Under the pieces are notes generated by a model. That model saw only the letters and a program-made list of their open reading frames with translations. It made no database searches and had not been told where the DNA came from. Made by a program: the position numbers and the translations under genes. From assembly GCA_000696115.1 (NCBI GenBank), contig JJOH01000106.1, positions 1-60,736 of the forward strand: a DNA stretch of 60,736 nt, given 5' to 3'. The DNA is from Streptomyces olindensis (GTDB lineage: Bacteria > Actinomycetota > Actinomycetes > Streptomycetales > Streptomycetaceae). Below are positions 42,984 through 51,133 of this stretch, in pieces. Position 1 is the first letter of the stretch. The number at the start of each line of letters is the position of its first letter.

Positions 42984-43946
42984 TCACCTCCCGCCGCGTG
43001 GTTTCCGCGGCGGCGGGGGAGGGGGCGGCGGAGGCGGCGGCCCGTCGTCCGGCCGGGCCGGCGGCCCGTTCCCGCCCCTGGGCCCGGGCGGCTGCCGGGG
43101 ACGACGCGGAGGCGGCCCGACCGGACGTGCCACGGTGGGTGCGCCGTAGATGTCGCCGGCGGCCGTGGGGTCGCCGGTCGGGACGGAGTCATTGGCCTGA
43201 GCGGAGTCACCGGCCCCCGCGGAGTCGCCGGTCCGCGCGGAGCCACCGCCGTTCACGGAGCCACCGTCCCTCACGGAGCCACCGTCCCTCGCGAGGCCAC
43301 CGCCCGGCCGCGCGGCATCCGAGGGCCTGGACACACCGGGGCGCGGAGCTTCGCCCGGCTGCCGGGGCCGGTCAGGGTCTTCGCCCGGCCGCGGGGGCCG
43401 GGCGTGCCGGGCGGCGCCGCCGGGGGGCCGTGCGTCCTCCGGCTCGCGCAGTTCCTCCGGCACCCGGAGGTACGGATTGGTGGCCGGGTTCGGCGGCCGG
43501 TACGGCGCACCCGGCGCGTAGGGGCCGGGCTCCTCCCTGTGCGACGCCGGTGGGTTGCCCGATCCGGGCGAGGCCTGATGCGGCCCGGCGCCGATGCCGT
43601 AACCGGCGGGCCCTGCGTCAGCCCTCAGCCCCACCCCCCGGGCCAACGGCGCCGCCGCCCGCCCCGCTGCCCCGCTCGCCCACGCCAGCAGCGCCCCGAC
43701 GGCCCCGGCCCCCGCACCCCACACCGCGCCCAGCAGCAGTGCCATGCCGAGGTGCCCGTGCAGTTCGATGCCCGCGCCGAACGCGTCGAAGCCGAGCACG
43801 GACAGGGACGCGGTCACGGACACCTCCGTCAGCCACGCCAGCAAGGGCAGGGCGAGCGCGGTCGCGATCCCCAGCCGCAGCGCACACCGCCCCGTGAAAC
43901 CGAGGGCACCCGAACCCCGTACACCCGAGGCACTCCCGGAGCCCAC
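42984..43946 (-). pseudogene. Streptophobe family protein, C-terminal part after a frameshift
   Basis: This stretch continues the neighbouring upstream ORF in the +1 frame. It holds FTGRCALRLGIATALALPLLAWLTEVSVTASLSVLGFDAFGAGIELHGHLGMALLLGAVWGAGAGAVGALLAWASG, the TM-rich C-terminal half of the streptophobe family, then a very long Pro/Arg/Gly/Asp-rich disordered tail ending in PPPPPPPPPPRKPRGGR. No proper start codon region of its own is expected. The break is best explained by a single extra base at the 6-nt C run 43997-44002. The tail contains eight 18-bp repeats at 43149-43292. Confidence 0.75.
43149..43292 (-). repeat. 8 x 18-bp repeats in the streptophobe tail
   Basis: Eight consecutive 18-bp units encode ARDGGS, VRDGGS, VNGGGS, ARTGDS, AGAGDS, AQANDS, VPTGDP and TAAGDI: a hexapeptide repeat with Gly at position 4. 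It parallels the 18-bp hexapeptide repeat of the desaturase gene at 21060-21491. Confidence 0.9.
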
Positions 43947-43989
43947 AGCATCCCCGGAACTCTCTGAGCCCCATGAGCCCCCTGAGCCC

Positions 43990-45141
43990 TCAGAACCCCC
44001 CGGAGCCCGTCGCCGCCGCCCGCCCCACCGCTCCTACCCCGCCGCCCCCGACCGGCGTCCGCGCCGCCGTCAGCACCCCGGCCAGCAGCATCATCAGGGC
44101 CGCCGCCACCCCGAGCAGCCACACCCGGCCGTCCAACTCGGCGAGTCGCCCCAGCGTCACGGGTTGGTCGGAGCCGACCGAGAGCAGGTCGTCCAGCGGG
44201 TCCGGCAGGAAGCGGGTCAGCTCCCCGGTCGCCCGCCCGTCCCACGGCACGAGCAGGCCGATCGGGATGCCCAGCCACACCCCGTTCGGCGCCCCGAGCA
44301 GCGCCGCCCCGGCGATGCGCCGCGGATGGTCGTCGCCGATCGCCGCGTACACCGCCGCGGCGAGCCCTGCCGCCACCGCCACCAGCAGCACGGTCACCAC
44401 CGCGGACACGGCCGGCCGTACCACCCGGTGCACGGCTTCCCAGCCCCGCGGCAGCGGCGTGCGGCGCGAGGCCAGCAGAGCGATGACGAGGATCCCGGCC
44501 GACCAGCACAGCCCGCCGAGCAGTGTGGGCACGGTGTCGACCGTGAAACCGACCGAGGCCCGCGCGTCGACCAGATCGCCGAGCCGGTCCGGCAGCAGTC
44601 CCCCGAGGTCCCCCAGCCCCGGAACCTCGACGCCCCCGCCTCCCCCGGTCACGTCATCCAGCCCCAGCGCACCGCCGTCGATCGTGATGACGTCGTGCCC
44701 CGCCCAGGCCAGCCCGCCCAGCATCGCCACGAACAGCGCGACCAACGCACCGACGCGCGCGAGGAGTTCGGCGGGCGATACCACAACTCCCGCCGCCCGC
44801 AGGGACCGTAGGAAGAAGTACGCCAGCAGAACCGCCCCGACCAGGCTCACGCCCAGTGGCGTGATCTCGATGGCCGTGTCCGCCTCGGCGCTCGTGAGGC
44901 CGAACGCCGACACGTCACCGGACGGCGTGACCGAACCCCCCGCGGCGAGAGCCACCACCGCCGCGGTCATCGGCCCCAACGAGCCCGCCGCGTCCGCCTC
45001 CAGCAGCCGCAGGCCCAGCGCCGCCGTGCCCGCCATGCCGATCAACGCCCAGCTCACGGCGGCCACGGCGGACATCAGCACGTCCCCCCACGGCACGCGC
45101 GCGTCGTCCTTCGCCCCGCCCACACCTGTGGCACCACCCAT
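43990..45141 (-). CDS. Streptophobe family protein, N-terminal part (frameshifted gene)
   Basis: A 383-residue ORF. It contains the first, membrane-spanning part of the streptophobe family: VPWGDVLMSAVAAVSWALIGMAGTAALGLRLL, ITPLGVSLVGAVLLAYFFLRSLRAAGVVVSPAELLARVG and PLPRGWEAVHRVVRPAVSAVVTVLL, with ten or so TM helices and a Gly/Asp loop. It stops at TGA 43990 in a low-complexity linker; in related proteins, as I recall them, the chain continues into a GFTGRCALRLG-like segment, which lies here in the neighbouring frame. The complete gene would span 42984-45141. ATG 45141 has a GGGGGGTC upstream. Function of the family is unknown. Confidence 0.75.
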   Translation of the reverse strand: MGGATGVGGAKDDARVPWGDVLMSAVAAVSWALIGMAGTAALGLRLLEADAAGSLGPMTAAVVALAAGGSVTPSGDVSAFGLTSAEADTAIEITPLGVSLVGAVLLAYFFLRSLRAAGVVVSPAELLARVGALVALFVAMLGGLAWAGHDVITIDGGALGLDDVTGGGGGVEVPGLGDLGGLLPDRLGDLVDARASVGFTVDTVPTLLGGLCWSAGILVIALLASRRTPLPRGWEAVHRVVRPAVSAVVTVLLVAVAAGLAAAVYAAIGDDHPRRIAGAALLGAPNGVWLGIPIGLLVPWDGRATGELTRFLPDPLDDLLSVGSDQPVTLGRLAELDGRVWLLGVAAALMMLLAGVLTAARTPVGGGGVGAVGRAAATGSGGF

Positions 45142-45332
45142 GGCAGACCCCCCGATCCGCTGCGCGGCGGGGAACACCGCGCATGTCCCCCTCGCGTCGA
45201 AATACCACTCTCCGGCCCGTTTTCAACCCCGTCAACGGAATCGGCTGATGCGTCCGAACGCGGGCTTCACAAGGCCCGACTTTCGGTCAGGGGGCCGCTC
45301 CTGAAATAGTTCCACCCGATGTTCGACATCCC

Positions 45333-45338
45333 TAGACT
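45333..45338 (+). promoter_or_regulatory. Probable -10 element of the FHA-ABC gene
   Basis: TAGACT, identical to the -10 proposed for the ABC-F leader. Transcription would start near 45345, so a 5' UTR of about 40 nt would precede the GTG at 45385. Confidence 0.4.
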
Positions 45339-45384
45339 CCCCATGTCGGGGGATAACTCGGGGGACAACTCAGTGGGGCATGGA

Positions 45385-47940
45385 GTGCCGGAACTCGTAC
45401 TGGAATCAAACGGACGTACCTGGACGCTCGATCCGTCCAGGGCATACACCCTCGGACGTGATCCGCAGGGGGACGTCGTCTTCGACGACGCCAGGGTCTC
45501 CTGGCGCCACGCCACGGTCAGCTTCAACGGCCGCAGTTGGGTCATCGAGGACCACGGCAGCACCAACGGCACGTTCGTGCAGGGGCAGCGGATCCATCAC
45601 ATGGAGCTCGGCCCCGGCTCGGCCGTCAACCTGGGCAACGCGACCGACGGACCGCGCCTGAACCTCTCCGGCGCCGCGGCCTCCGTCGCAACGCCCCAGG
45701 CCCAGCCCCAGCAGCAGCCGTACGCCGCGCAGGGCGCGAACCCCGGCTGGGCGCAGCAGGCCCCCGCCCAGCAGGCGCAGCAACAGGCGCCCCACCAGCA
45801 GGCGGCACCGCAGCAGCAGGCCCCGCAGGCCGGCTGGCAGCAGTCGCAACAGCCCGCGGCGCACATCCCGCAGCAGCAGGGCCCCGGCGGTGTCGCGGGG
45901 GCACCGCCGGTCTACGGCGACCGCAGCCCGACCACGTTCCACCAGTTCTCGCTCGGCCGCGTGATGCGCATCGGCCGTGCCCTGGAGAACGAACTGGTCG
46001 TCTCCGACCTCCAGGTCTCGCGGCACCACGCCGAGTTCCACGCCATGCCCGACGGGCGCATGGAGATCCGCGACCTCGGCTCGCACAACGGCACGTACGT
46101 CAACGGCCAGCCGATCCCCAAGGGTGGCTCGCAGCTGCTCGGTCCGAGCGACGTCGTCGGCGTCGGCCACTCGACGTTCCGGATCGTCGGCGACCGGCTG
46201 GAGGAGTTCGTCGACACCGGTGAGGTGTCCTTCTCCGCGCGCCACCTGACCGTCACGGTCGACGGCGGCAAGCAGATCCTCAAGGACGTCTCCTTCGGCG
46301 TCCCGGAGAAGTCGCTGATCGCGGTCATCGGCCCGTCCGGTTCCGGCAAGTCGACCCTGCTCAAGGCGCTGACCGGCTACCGGCCGGCCAACCAGGGCGA
46401 GGTGCTGTACGACAACCGCAACCTCTACAAGCAGTTCGCCGAACTGCGCCAGCGCATCGGTCTGGTCCCGCAGGACGACATCCTGCACAAGGAGCTGACC
46501 GTCAAGAAGGCCCTGAAGTACGCGGCCAAGCTCCGCTTCCCGGCCGACACCACCGGCGCCGAGCGCGAGGCCCGCATCGACGAGGTGCTGCGCGAGCTGA
46601 AGCTCGACATCCACAAGGACAAGAAGGTCACCTCCCTCTCCGGCGGCCAGCGCAAGCGCGTCTCGGTCGCGCTGGAGCTGCTCACCAAGCCGTCGCTGAT
46701 CTTCCTGGACGAGCCGACCTCCGGCCTCGACCCGGGCATGGACCGCGACGTCATGCAGCTGCTGCGCGGCCTCGCCGACGACGGGCGCACGGTCCTCGTC
46801 GTCACCCACTCCGTGGCCGAGCTGGCCCTGTGCGACAAGCTCCTGGTGATGGCGCCCGGCGGTTCCGTGGCCTACTTCGGCCCGCCGGAGGAGGCGCTGA
46901 ACTTCTTCGGCTACGACACCTGGGCCGACGTCTTCTCCGCCTTCGAGAACTACCGCGACTACGACTGGGCGGGCCGCTGGAAGGGCTCGCAGCACTACCA
47001 GATGTACGCCGCGGACATCGACGCCGTCGCGCCGCAGTCCGTACAGGTTCCGCCGATGCAGGCGATGAAGCCGCCGAAGCCGCAGGGCTGGATGTCCCAG
47101 TTCGTCACGCTCGTCCGGCGGTACGTCTCGGTGATCGCGTCCGACAAGGGCTTCCTGGCGCTGATGGTGATCCTGCCGGCCGTGCTCGGTGCGGTGAGCC
47201 TGCTCATCGACCCCGACCGGGGCCTGCTGCCGAACCCGGAGAACCCGCAGACCGGCCGGATCATCCCCAACGGCACGGCCACCACGGTCCTGTTGATCCT
47301 CGCGGTCGGCGCCTGCTTCGCCGGCGCGGCGAACTCCGTCCGCGAGCTGATCAAGGAACGGGTCATCTACGAGCGGGAGCGCGCGACCGGCCTGTCCCGC
47401 TCGGCGTACCTGATGTCGAAGGTGTTCGTGCTCGGCATGATCACCGTGCTGCAGGGCCTGCTGGTCGGGGTCATCGGCTTCTCCAGCCGGGAGATCCCGG
47501 AGGAGGGGCTCGTCCTCGGCAGCGCGACCCTCGTCGAGCTCTCCATCCCGATCATGGCGCTGGGCTTCACGTCGATGATGTTCGGCCTGATCATCTCGTC
47601 GCTGGTGAAGACCGCCGAGAAGACCATGCCGCTGCTGGTGATGTTCGCGATCATCCAGGTCGTCTTCACGGGCTGCCTGTTCACGCTGCACGGCTCGATC
47701 GGCGTCAACCAGTTCTCGTTCCTGATGCCGTCGCGCTGGGCGGTCGCCGCGTCCGGTGCCACGCTGGACTTCAACAAGATCAGTCCGCCCGAGACGGCCG
47801 GCGACAACGACCCGCTGTGGGAGCACACGGTCGGGGCCTGGGCCATGGACATGGGCGCGCTCCTGGCGCTCGGCGTGATCTGCGGCTTCTTCGTGGCCCG
47901 CTTCCTGCGCCGCCACGAGCCCGAGGTCATGCGCAAGTAG
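45385..47940 (+). CDS. FHA-domain ABC transporter (ATPase plus permease, Rv1747-like)
   Basis: An 851-residue fused exporter. Two FHA domains (about 3-90 and 190-270, LGRDPQGDVVF and IGRALENELVVSDLQVSRHHAEF) flank a Gln/Pro/Ala-rich linker (about 100-170). Then an ABC ATPase with Walker A at about 316-324 (GPSGSGKST), LSGGQ about 418-422 and FLDEPTSGLD; and a six-TM ABC-2-type permease (about 580-845). FHA domains bind phosphothreonine, so a Ser/Thr kinase probably regulates it, as for M. tuberculosis Rv1747. GTG 45385 gives the usual MPELVLE start; ATGs at 45319 and 45343 are upstream alternatives. The exported substrate is unknown. Confidence 0.93.
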   Translation: MPELVLESNGRTWTLDPSRAYTLGRDPQGDVVFDDARVSWRHATVSFNGRSWVIEDHGSTNGTFVQGQRIHHMELGPGSAVNLGNATDGPRLNLSGAAASVATPQAQPQQQPYAAQGANPGWAQQAPAQQAQQQAPHQQAAPQQQAPQAGWQQSQQPAAHIPQQQGPGGVAGAPPVYGDRSPTTFHQFSLGRVMRIGRALENELVVSDLQVSRHHAEFHAMPDGRMEIRDLGSHNGTYVNGQPIPKGGSQLLGPSDVVGVGHSTFRIVGDRLEEFVDTGEVSFSARHLTVTVDGGKQILKDVSFGVPEKSLIAVIGPSGSGKSTLLKALTGYRPANQGEVLYDNRNLYKQFAELRQRIGLVPQDDILHKELTVKKALKYAAKLRFPADTTGAEREARIDEVLRELKLDIHKDKKVTSLSGGQRKRVSVALELLTKPSLIFLDEPTSGLDPGMDRDVMQLLRGLADDGRTVLVVTHSVAELALCDKLLVMAPGGSVAYFGPPEEALNFFGYDTWADVFSAFENYRDYDWAGRWKGSQHYQMYAADIDAVAPQSVQVPPMQAMKPPKPQGWMSQFVTLVRRYVSVIASDKGFLALMVILPAVLGAVSLLIDPDRGLLPNPENPQTGRIIPNGTATTVLLILAVGACFAGAANSVRELIKERVIYERERATGLSRSAYLMSKVFVLGMITVLQGLLVGVIGFSSREIPEEGLVLGSATLVELSIPIMALGFTSMMFGLIISSLVKTAEKTMPLLVMFAIIQVVFTGCLFTLHGSIGVNQFSFLMPSRWAVAASGATLDFNKISPPETAGDNDPLWEHTVGAWAMDMGALLALGVICGFFVARFLRRHEPEVMRK

Positions 47941-47957
47941 TCACCAGTCCACCGCGC

Positions 47958-47997
47958 CCGAAGGGCGGCACCCCGTCAGTGGGGCGCCGCCCTTCGG
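47958..47997. terminator. Bidirectional hairpin between FHA-ABC and SLT genes
   Basis: CCGAAGGGCGGC (47958-47969) pairs with GCCGCCCTTCGG (47986-47997), with an inner CCCC/GGGG stem in the loop. It is between convergent genes. Confidence 0.85.
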
Positions 47998-48031
47998 CGT
48001 TCGGTTCAGCGAGCAGAGGTCCGCGCCAGCC

Positions 48032-48760
48032 TCAGTACGCGCCGAAGACGTTGTCCATGGAGCCGTACTTGTCGGCCGCGTAGTTGCAGGCGGCGGTGAT
48101 GTTGGCGACCGGGTCGTAGATGTCCCAGGAGGTGCCGGGGACGTGGTAGGCCTTGAAGGTCGGCGGGATGACCTGCAGCAGGCCCTTCGACGGGACGCCG
48201 TTGATGGCGTTGATGTCCCAGTTGTTGATCGCCTTCGGGTTGCCCGAGGACTCCCGGATGATGTTGCGCTTGATGCCGTCGTAGGAGCCGGGGATGCCGT
48301 GCTTCTTCATGACGTCGAGCGACTCGCGGATCCAGCCGTCGAGGTTGTTCGGGTAGCTCTTCGCCGCGGCCTTTTTGACCTGGGCGCGCTTGGCGTCGCG
48401 GCTCGCGGCCTCCTTGGCCTTGCGCGCGGCCTCGGCCTTCTTCTTCGCCGCCTCGGCGGCGGCCTTCTTCTTGGCGGCGGCCGCGGCGTCGGCCTTCTTC
48501 TTCGCCGCGATCTGCTCGGCCTTCAGGCTGGCACCGGCCATCTGGTCGGTGACGCTCGCCTTGACGTCCTTGATCTGCTCGGTGCTGAACGCCACCGCAG
48601 CCGGCTGAGCGGCCTCGGTCGTGGTCTTGGTCGACGCGCCGCTCGGCACCGCGGAGAAACCGATGGCGGCGGCACCGAGGGTGGCGACACCCGCCATGGC
48701 GATCTTGTGGTGACGGGTCAGGGTACGACTGGGGCCACGGCTGAAGATGTTCTTGGGCAT
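48032..48760 (-). CDS. Secreted SLT-type lytic transglycosylase
   Basis: A 242-residue secreted protein. A signal peptide (about 1-42, KIAMAGVATLGAAAIGFSAV) precedes an extended Lys/Ala-rich coiled-coil-like spacer (about 75-135), then a transglycosylase SLT domain: KRNIIRESSGNPKAINNWDINAINGVPSKGLLQVIPPTFKAYHVPGTSWDIYDPVANITAACNYAADKYGSM, with the catalytic Glu in IIRESSGNP. It cleaves peptidoglycan glycan strands outside the cell. ATG 48760 has GAGGT nearby; the frame is open to 48904. A structured 5' UTR lies upstream. Confidence 0.92.
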   Translation of the reverse strand: MPKNIFSRGPSRTLTRHHKIAMAGVATLGAAAIGFSAVPSGASTKTTTEAAQPAAVAFSTEQIKDVKASVTDQMAGASLKAEQIAAKKKADAAAAAKKKAAAEAAKKKAEAARKAKEAASRDAKRAQVKKAAAKSYPNNLDGWIRESLDVMKKHGIPGSYDGIKRNIIRESSGNPKAINNWDINAINGVPSKGLLQVIPPTFKAYHVPGTSWDIYDPVANITAACNYAADKYGSMDNVFGAY

Positions 48761-48790
48761 GGTGGTGGGACCTCTTCGAATAGCGCGGGA

Positions 48791-48870
48791 GTCGCTCGGC
48801 GTCCGGCGTTGGACGGGTGTGTTTCCGACACGAACGCCGCGGGGGAGAACCCACGGCGCTGAGCGACGCC
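48791..48870 (-). promoter_or_regulatory. Structured 5' region before the SLT gene
   Basis: GTCGCTC (48791-48797) pairs with GAGCGAC (48861-48867), with an inner GGCGTT/AACGCC stem (48805-48810 and 48833-48838). GGCGTC (48798-48803) can pair alternatively with GACGCC (48865-48870), overlapping the first helix's 3' arm. Such mutually exclusive helices resemble a switch. No family of riboswitch could be assigned. Confidence 0.4.
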
Positions 48871-49124
48871 AGCAATTCTTAGCGGCCGCAAAATGGCGTG
48901 GCAAAGGTGTGACGTACGATGCCCGATAGTGGATCAGGGAAGGGCAAATCGGGGCAGATTGGACTGTATGCGCCGCTCAATAGGTGGGGCTTTGTCTCCT
49001 ACGCACTTTCGTACGTGACGTGCGTCCTATGCGCGGGCTCACATCGGACGACGCACGGTCTCACGGCTAGTTGCACAAGCGATGCTCTGCGTGAGGGTGT
49101 GTACGGCTACGGCTACGGCTACGG
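48871..49124. other. Intergenic region between SLT and QueA-like genes
   Basis: About 250 bp, AT-richer than the surroundings, with no convincing gene. It holds the region upstream of the SLT 5' UTR and, at its right end, five TACGGC repeats. Short ORFs here lack codon bias. Confidence 0.5.
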
Positions 49125-49131
49125 CTACGGC
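49102..49131. repeat. Five tandem TACGGC hexamers at the QueA-like stop
   Basis: Five perfect copies of TACGGC span 49102-49131. On the minus strand the coding sequence ends with CCG TAG at 49130-49125, so the gene's stop codon lies inside the repeat. Confidence 0.9.
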
Positions 49132-50174
49132 AGGAGGAGGTGCACGTCCCCGAACTCGTGCCACAGGTACCGGCCCCGGAGGGCGGCCTCATAACCCCGC
49201 TCGATCGCCGCCCGCCCCGCGACCGCCTCCAGCATCAGCAGATGCGAGGCCTCCGGCTCGTGCAGCCCGGTCAGCAGCCCGTCCACCACGCGGACCCCGC
49301 GCTCCGGTGTCACCACCAGATCGGTCCACCCCGCCCGTGGCCGCACGACCCCGTCACCCTCCACCGCCGACTCCACGGCGCGTACCGCCGTCGTGCCGAC
49401 CGCGATGACCCGGCCGCCCCCGGCCCGCGTGGCGTCGATCAGCCCCGCGGACGCCTCCGGCACCGCGAAACGCTCCGGATACGGCGGCTCGTGCGCCTCC
49501 GCCGAGGCCACCCCCGTGTGCAGGGTGACCGGCGCGAACCGCACTCCCCGGCTCACCAGCTCCGTCACCAGCCGCGTCGTGAAGGGCCGTGCCGCACTCG
49601 GCATCTCCGCACTGCCCTCCCCGTCCCCGGACGGCAGCGCGAACACCGTCTGGTAGACGGACAGCGGCTGGTCCCGCTCCGTATAGGCGTACCGAATGGG
49701 CCGCCCGTGCTCCCGCAGCAGCCCCGGCACTCCGCCCCCGGACACCCGCGCCCACCGCAGCCGCTCGCTCCGCCCGCTCAGCGGCTCCTCCAGGAGCAGC
49801 CGTACACCCCCCGGCAGGCGCACCCACACCTCACTCCCCGCAGGCGTGGCCGCACGCGCGCGCGTGGTGCCCCGCCCGTCCGGTTCCCGCAGCTCCACCG
49901 CCCAGCGGCCGTCGTCCCCACGGGTGGAGAAGTGCACCACCACGCGCGCGTGCCCGATCCATCCGTCGACGGCCGCCGCCAGCGTGGCCGAGGTGTTGAC
50001 CACGAGCAGATCCCCGGCCCGCAGCAGCCGCGGCAGCTCCGAGAACCTGTGGTGCGCCACCTCAGCCCCCCGGGACACCAGCATCCGTACGGCGTCCCGG
50101 TCCAGCCCGGGCCCCCGCTGCTCGACGGGAACCCGGGCCGACAACTCCTCCGGCACGCGCAGGGCCAGGGTCAT
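49125..50174 (-). CDS. queA: S-adenosylmethionine:tRNA ribosyltransferase-isomerase (QueA-like)
   Basis: A 349-residue QueA family protein. The ADLLVVNTSATLAA-like segment (here AGDLLVVNTSATLAAAVDG), YQTVFA with the following AARPFTT region, THTGVA-like TLHTGVASAEAHEPPYPERFAVP and TAVRAVES are family motifs. QueA converts preQ1-tRNA to epoxyqueuosine, using SAM as ribosyl donor. No tgt or other queuosine gene is near, so it may act in another pathway. The start ATG overlaps the SDR stop (ATGA at 50171-50174). The stop TAG lies in the TACGGC repeat. Confidence 0.85.
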   Translation of the reverse strand: MTLALRVPEELSARVPVEQRGPGLDRDAVRMLVSRGAEVAHHRFSELPRLLRAGDLLVVNTSATLAAAVDGWIGHARVVVHFSTRGDDGRWAVELREPDGRGTTRARAATPAGSEVWVRLPGGVRLLLEEPLSGRSERLRWARVSGGGVPGLLREHGRPIRYAYTERDQPLSVYQTVFALPSGDGEGSAEMPSAARPFTTRLVTELVSRGVRFAPVTLHTGVASAEAHEPPYPERFAVPEASAGLIDATRAGGGRVIAVGTTAVRAVESAVEGDGVVRPRAGWTDLVVTPERGVRVVDGLLTGLHEPEASHLLMLEAVAGRAAIERGYEAALRGRYLWHEFGDVHLLLP

Positions 50175-50869
50175 CGGGCCCCGTCCACCAGCGCCGGAGC
50201 CCCGTACCGCCCACTCGCCGGCCGCTCGTCCAGCAGCCGCAGGAACCCCGGCACCACGGCGGCGGGCTCCGACCGCGGCTCGCGATCGTCCGGTACGGCC
50301 GCCGCATACAGGTCCGTGGCCATGTCCCCGGGATCCACCGCCCAGACCCGCAGCCCCGGCTCCTCCACGGCGAGCACCGCCACCAGGTGGTCCAGTGCCG
50401 CTTTGGAGGCCCCGTAGCCGCCCCACGTCTCGTACGCCTCGGCGGCCGCGTCCGAACTGACCGCCAGCACCGCCCCCGCCTGTGAAGCCCGCAGCAGCGG
50501 CAACGCCTCCTGGACCAGGCCCAGCCCCGCCACCAGGTTCACCTCCAGCGCCCGCCGGAGTCCGTCGAGGGGCAGCTCCTCCAGCCGCACCAGTGGCTCG
50601 GCGCCCAGCGCGCTCGCGTTGTGCACCAGCAGGTCGACCCCGCCCAGCCGCCACCCCGCCGCCACCAGCTCTGCCCGGTGCGCGGCGTCCGTGACGTCCC
50701 CGGGCAGGGCCGTCACGCGCGTGCCGTGCGCGGAAACGGCCTCGGCGGCGTCCGCCAGGGCCTCGGCGCCCCGGGCGTCGAGCACCAGATCCCAGCCGCG
50801 CCCGGCCAGGGCCTCGGCCAGCGCCCGGCCCAGCCCCTTCGAGGCCCCCGTGATGATCGCAACCGGCAT
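50171..50869 (-). CDS. SDR family oxidoreductase
   Basis: A 232-residue short-chain dehydrogenase. TGASKGLG (8-15) binds the cofactor, HNAS stands at the NNAG position, VSSDAAAEAYETWGGYGASKAALDHLV gives Ser, Tyr and Lys of the active site, and WAVDPGDMATD is the usual PG motif. Substrate is unknown. Its stop overlaps the QueA-like start, so the two are one unit, although no shared pathway is evident. Confidence 0.9.
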   Translation of the reverse strand: MPVAIITGASKGLGRALAEALAGRGWDLVLDARGAEALADAAEAVSAHGTRVTALPGDVTDAAHRAELVAAGWRLGGVDLLVHNASALGAEPLVRLEELPLDGLRRALEVNLVAGLGLVQEALPLLRASQAGAVLAVSSDAAAEAYETWGGYGASKAALDHLVAVLAVEEPGLRVWAVDPGDMATDLYAAAVPDDREPRSEPAAVVPGFLRLLDERPASGRYGAPALVDGAR

Positions 50870-51133
50870 GATCAGCTCCCTCGTCGTGATCGCGTGCCCT
50901 CAACGTAGGAACGGGACCGCCAAGGCCGCCTCGGCCCCGGGCCGCAACCCACCAGGTCCCTTCGCCCTACGCCACGGGCCCACCGCCCCTGGACCTAGGG
51001 CCTGTCATTCGGATCACGCCGCGAACGCGGGGTCCGGGACTCCGCCTCGGCCCCGCGACCTAGGTCCACCGGCCGGGCCTCCACCGTCACCGGTCCGATC
51101 CGCGCTGTCACAGCCCGCCGGTACCGTGAGGAC

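Noticed and set aside
42984..45177. Two independent genes for the streptophobe halves
   Set aside because: The first ends in a Gly-rich linker and the second has no ribosome site; the family, as I recall it, is one continuous protein, so a frameshift fits better.
48776..48905. c-di-AMP (ydaO-type) riboswitch as a firm call
   Set aside because: The conserved ydaO motifs could not be found at the right places; kept only as an unassigned structured region.
48919..49194. 91-codon ORF encoding a YGYGYGYG tail
   Set aside because: It is produced by the TACGGC repeat in one frame; no codon bias or ribosome site, and it overlaps the end of the QueA-like gene on the other strand.
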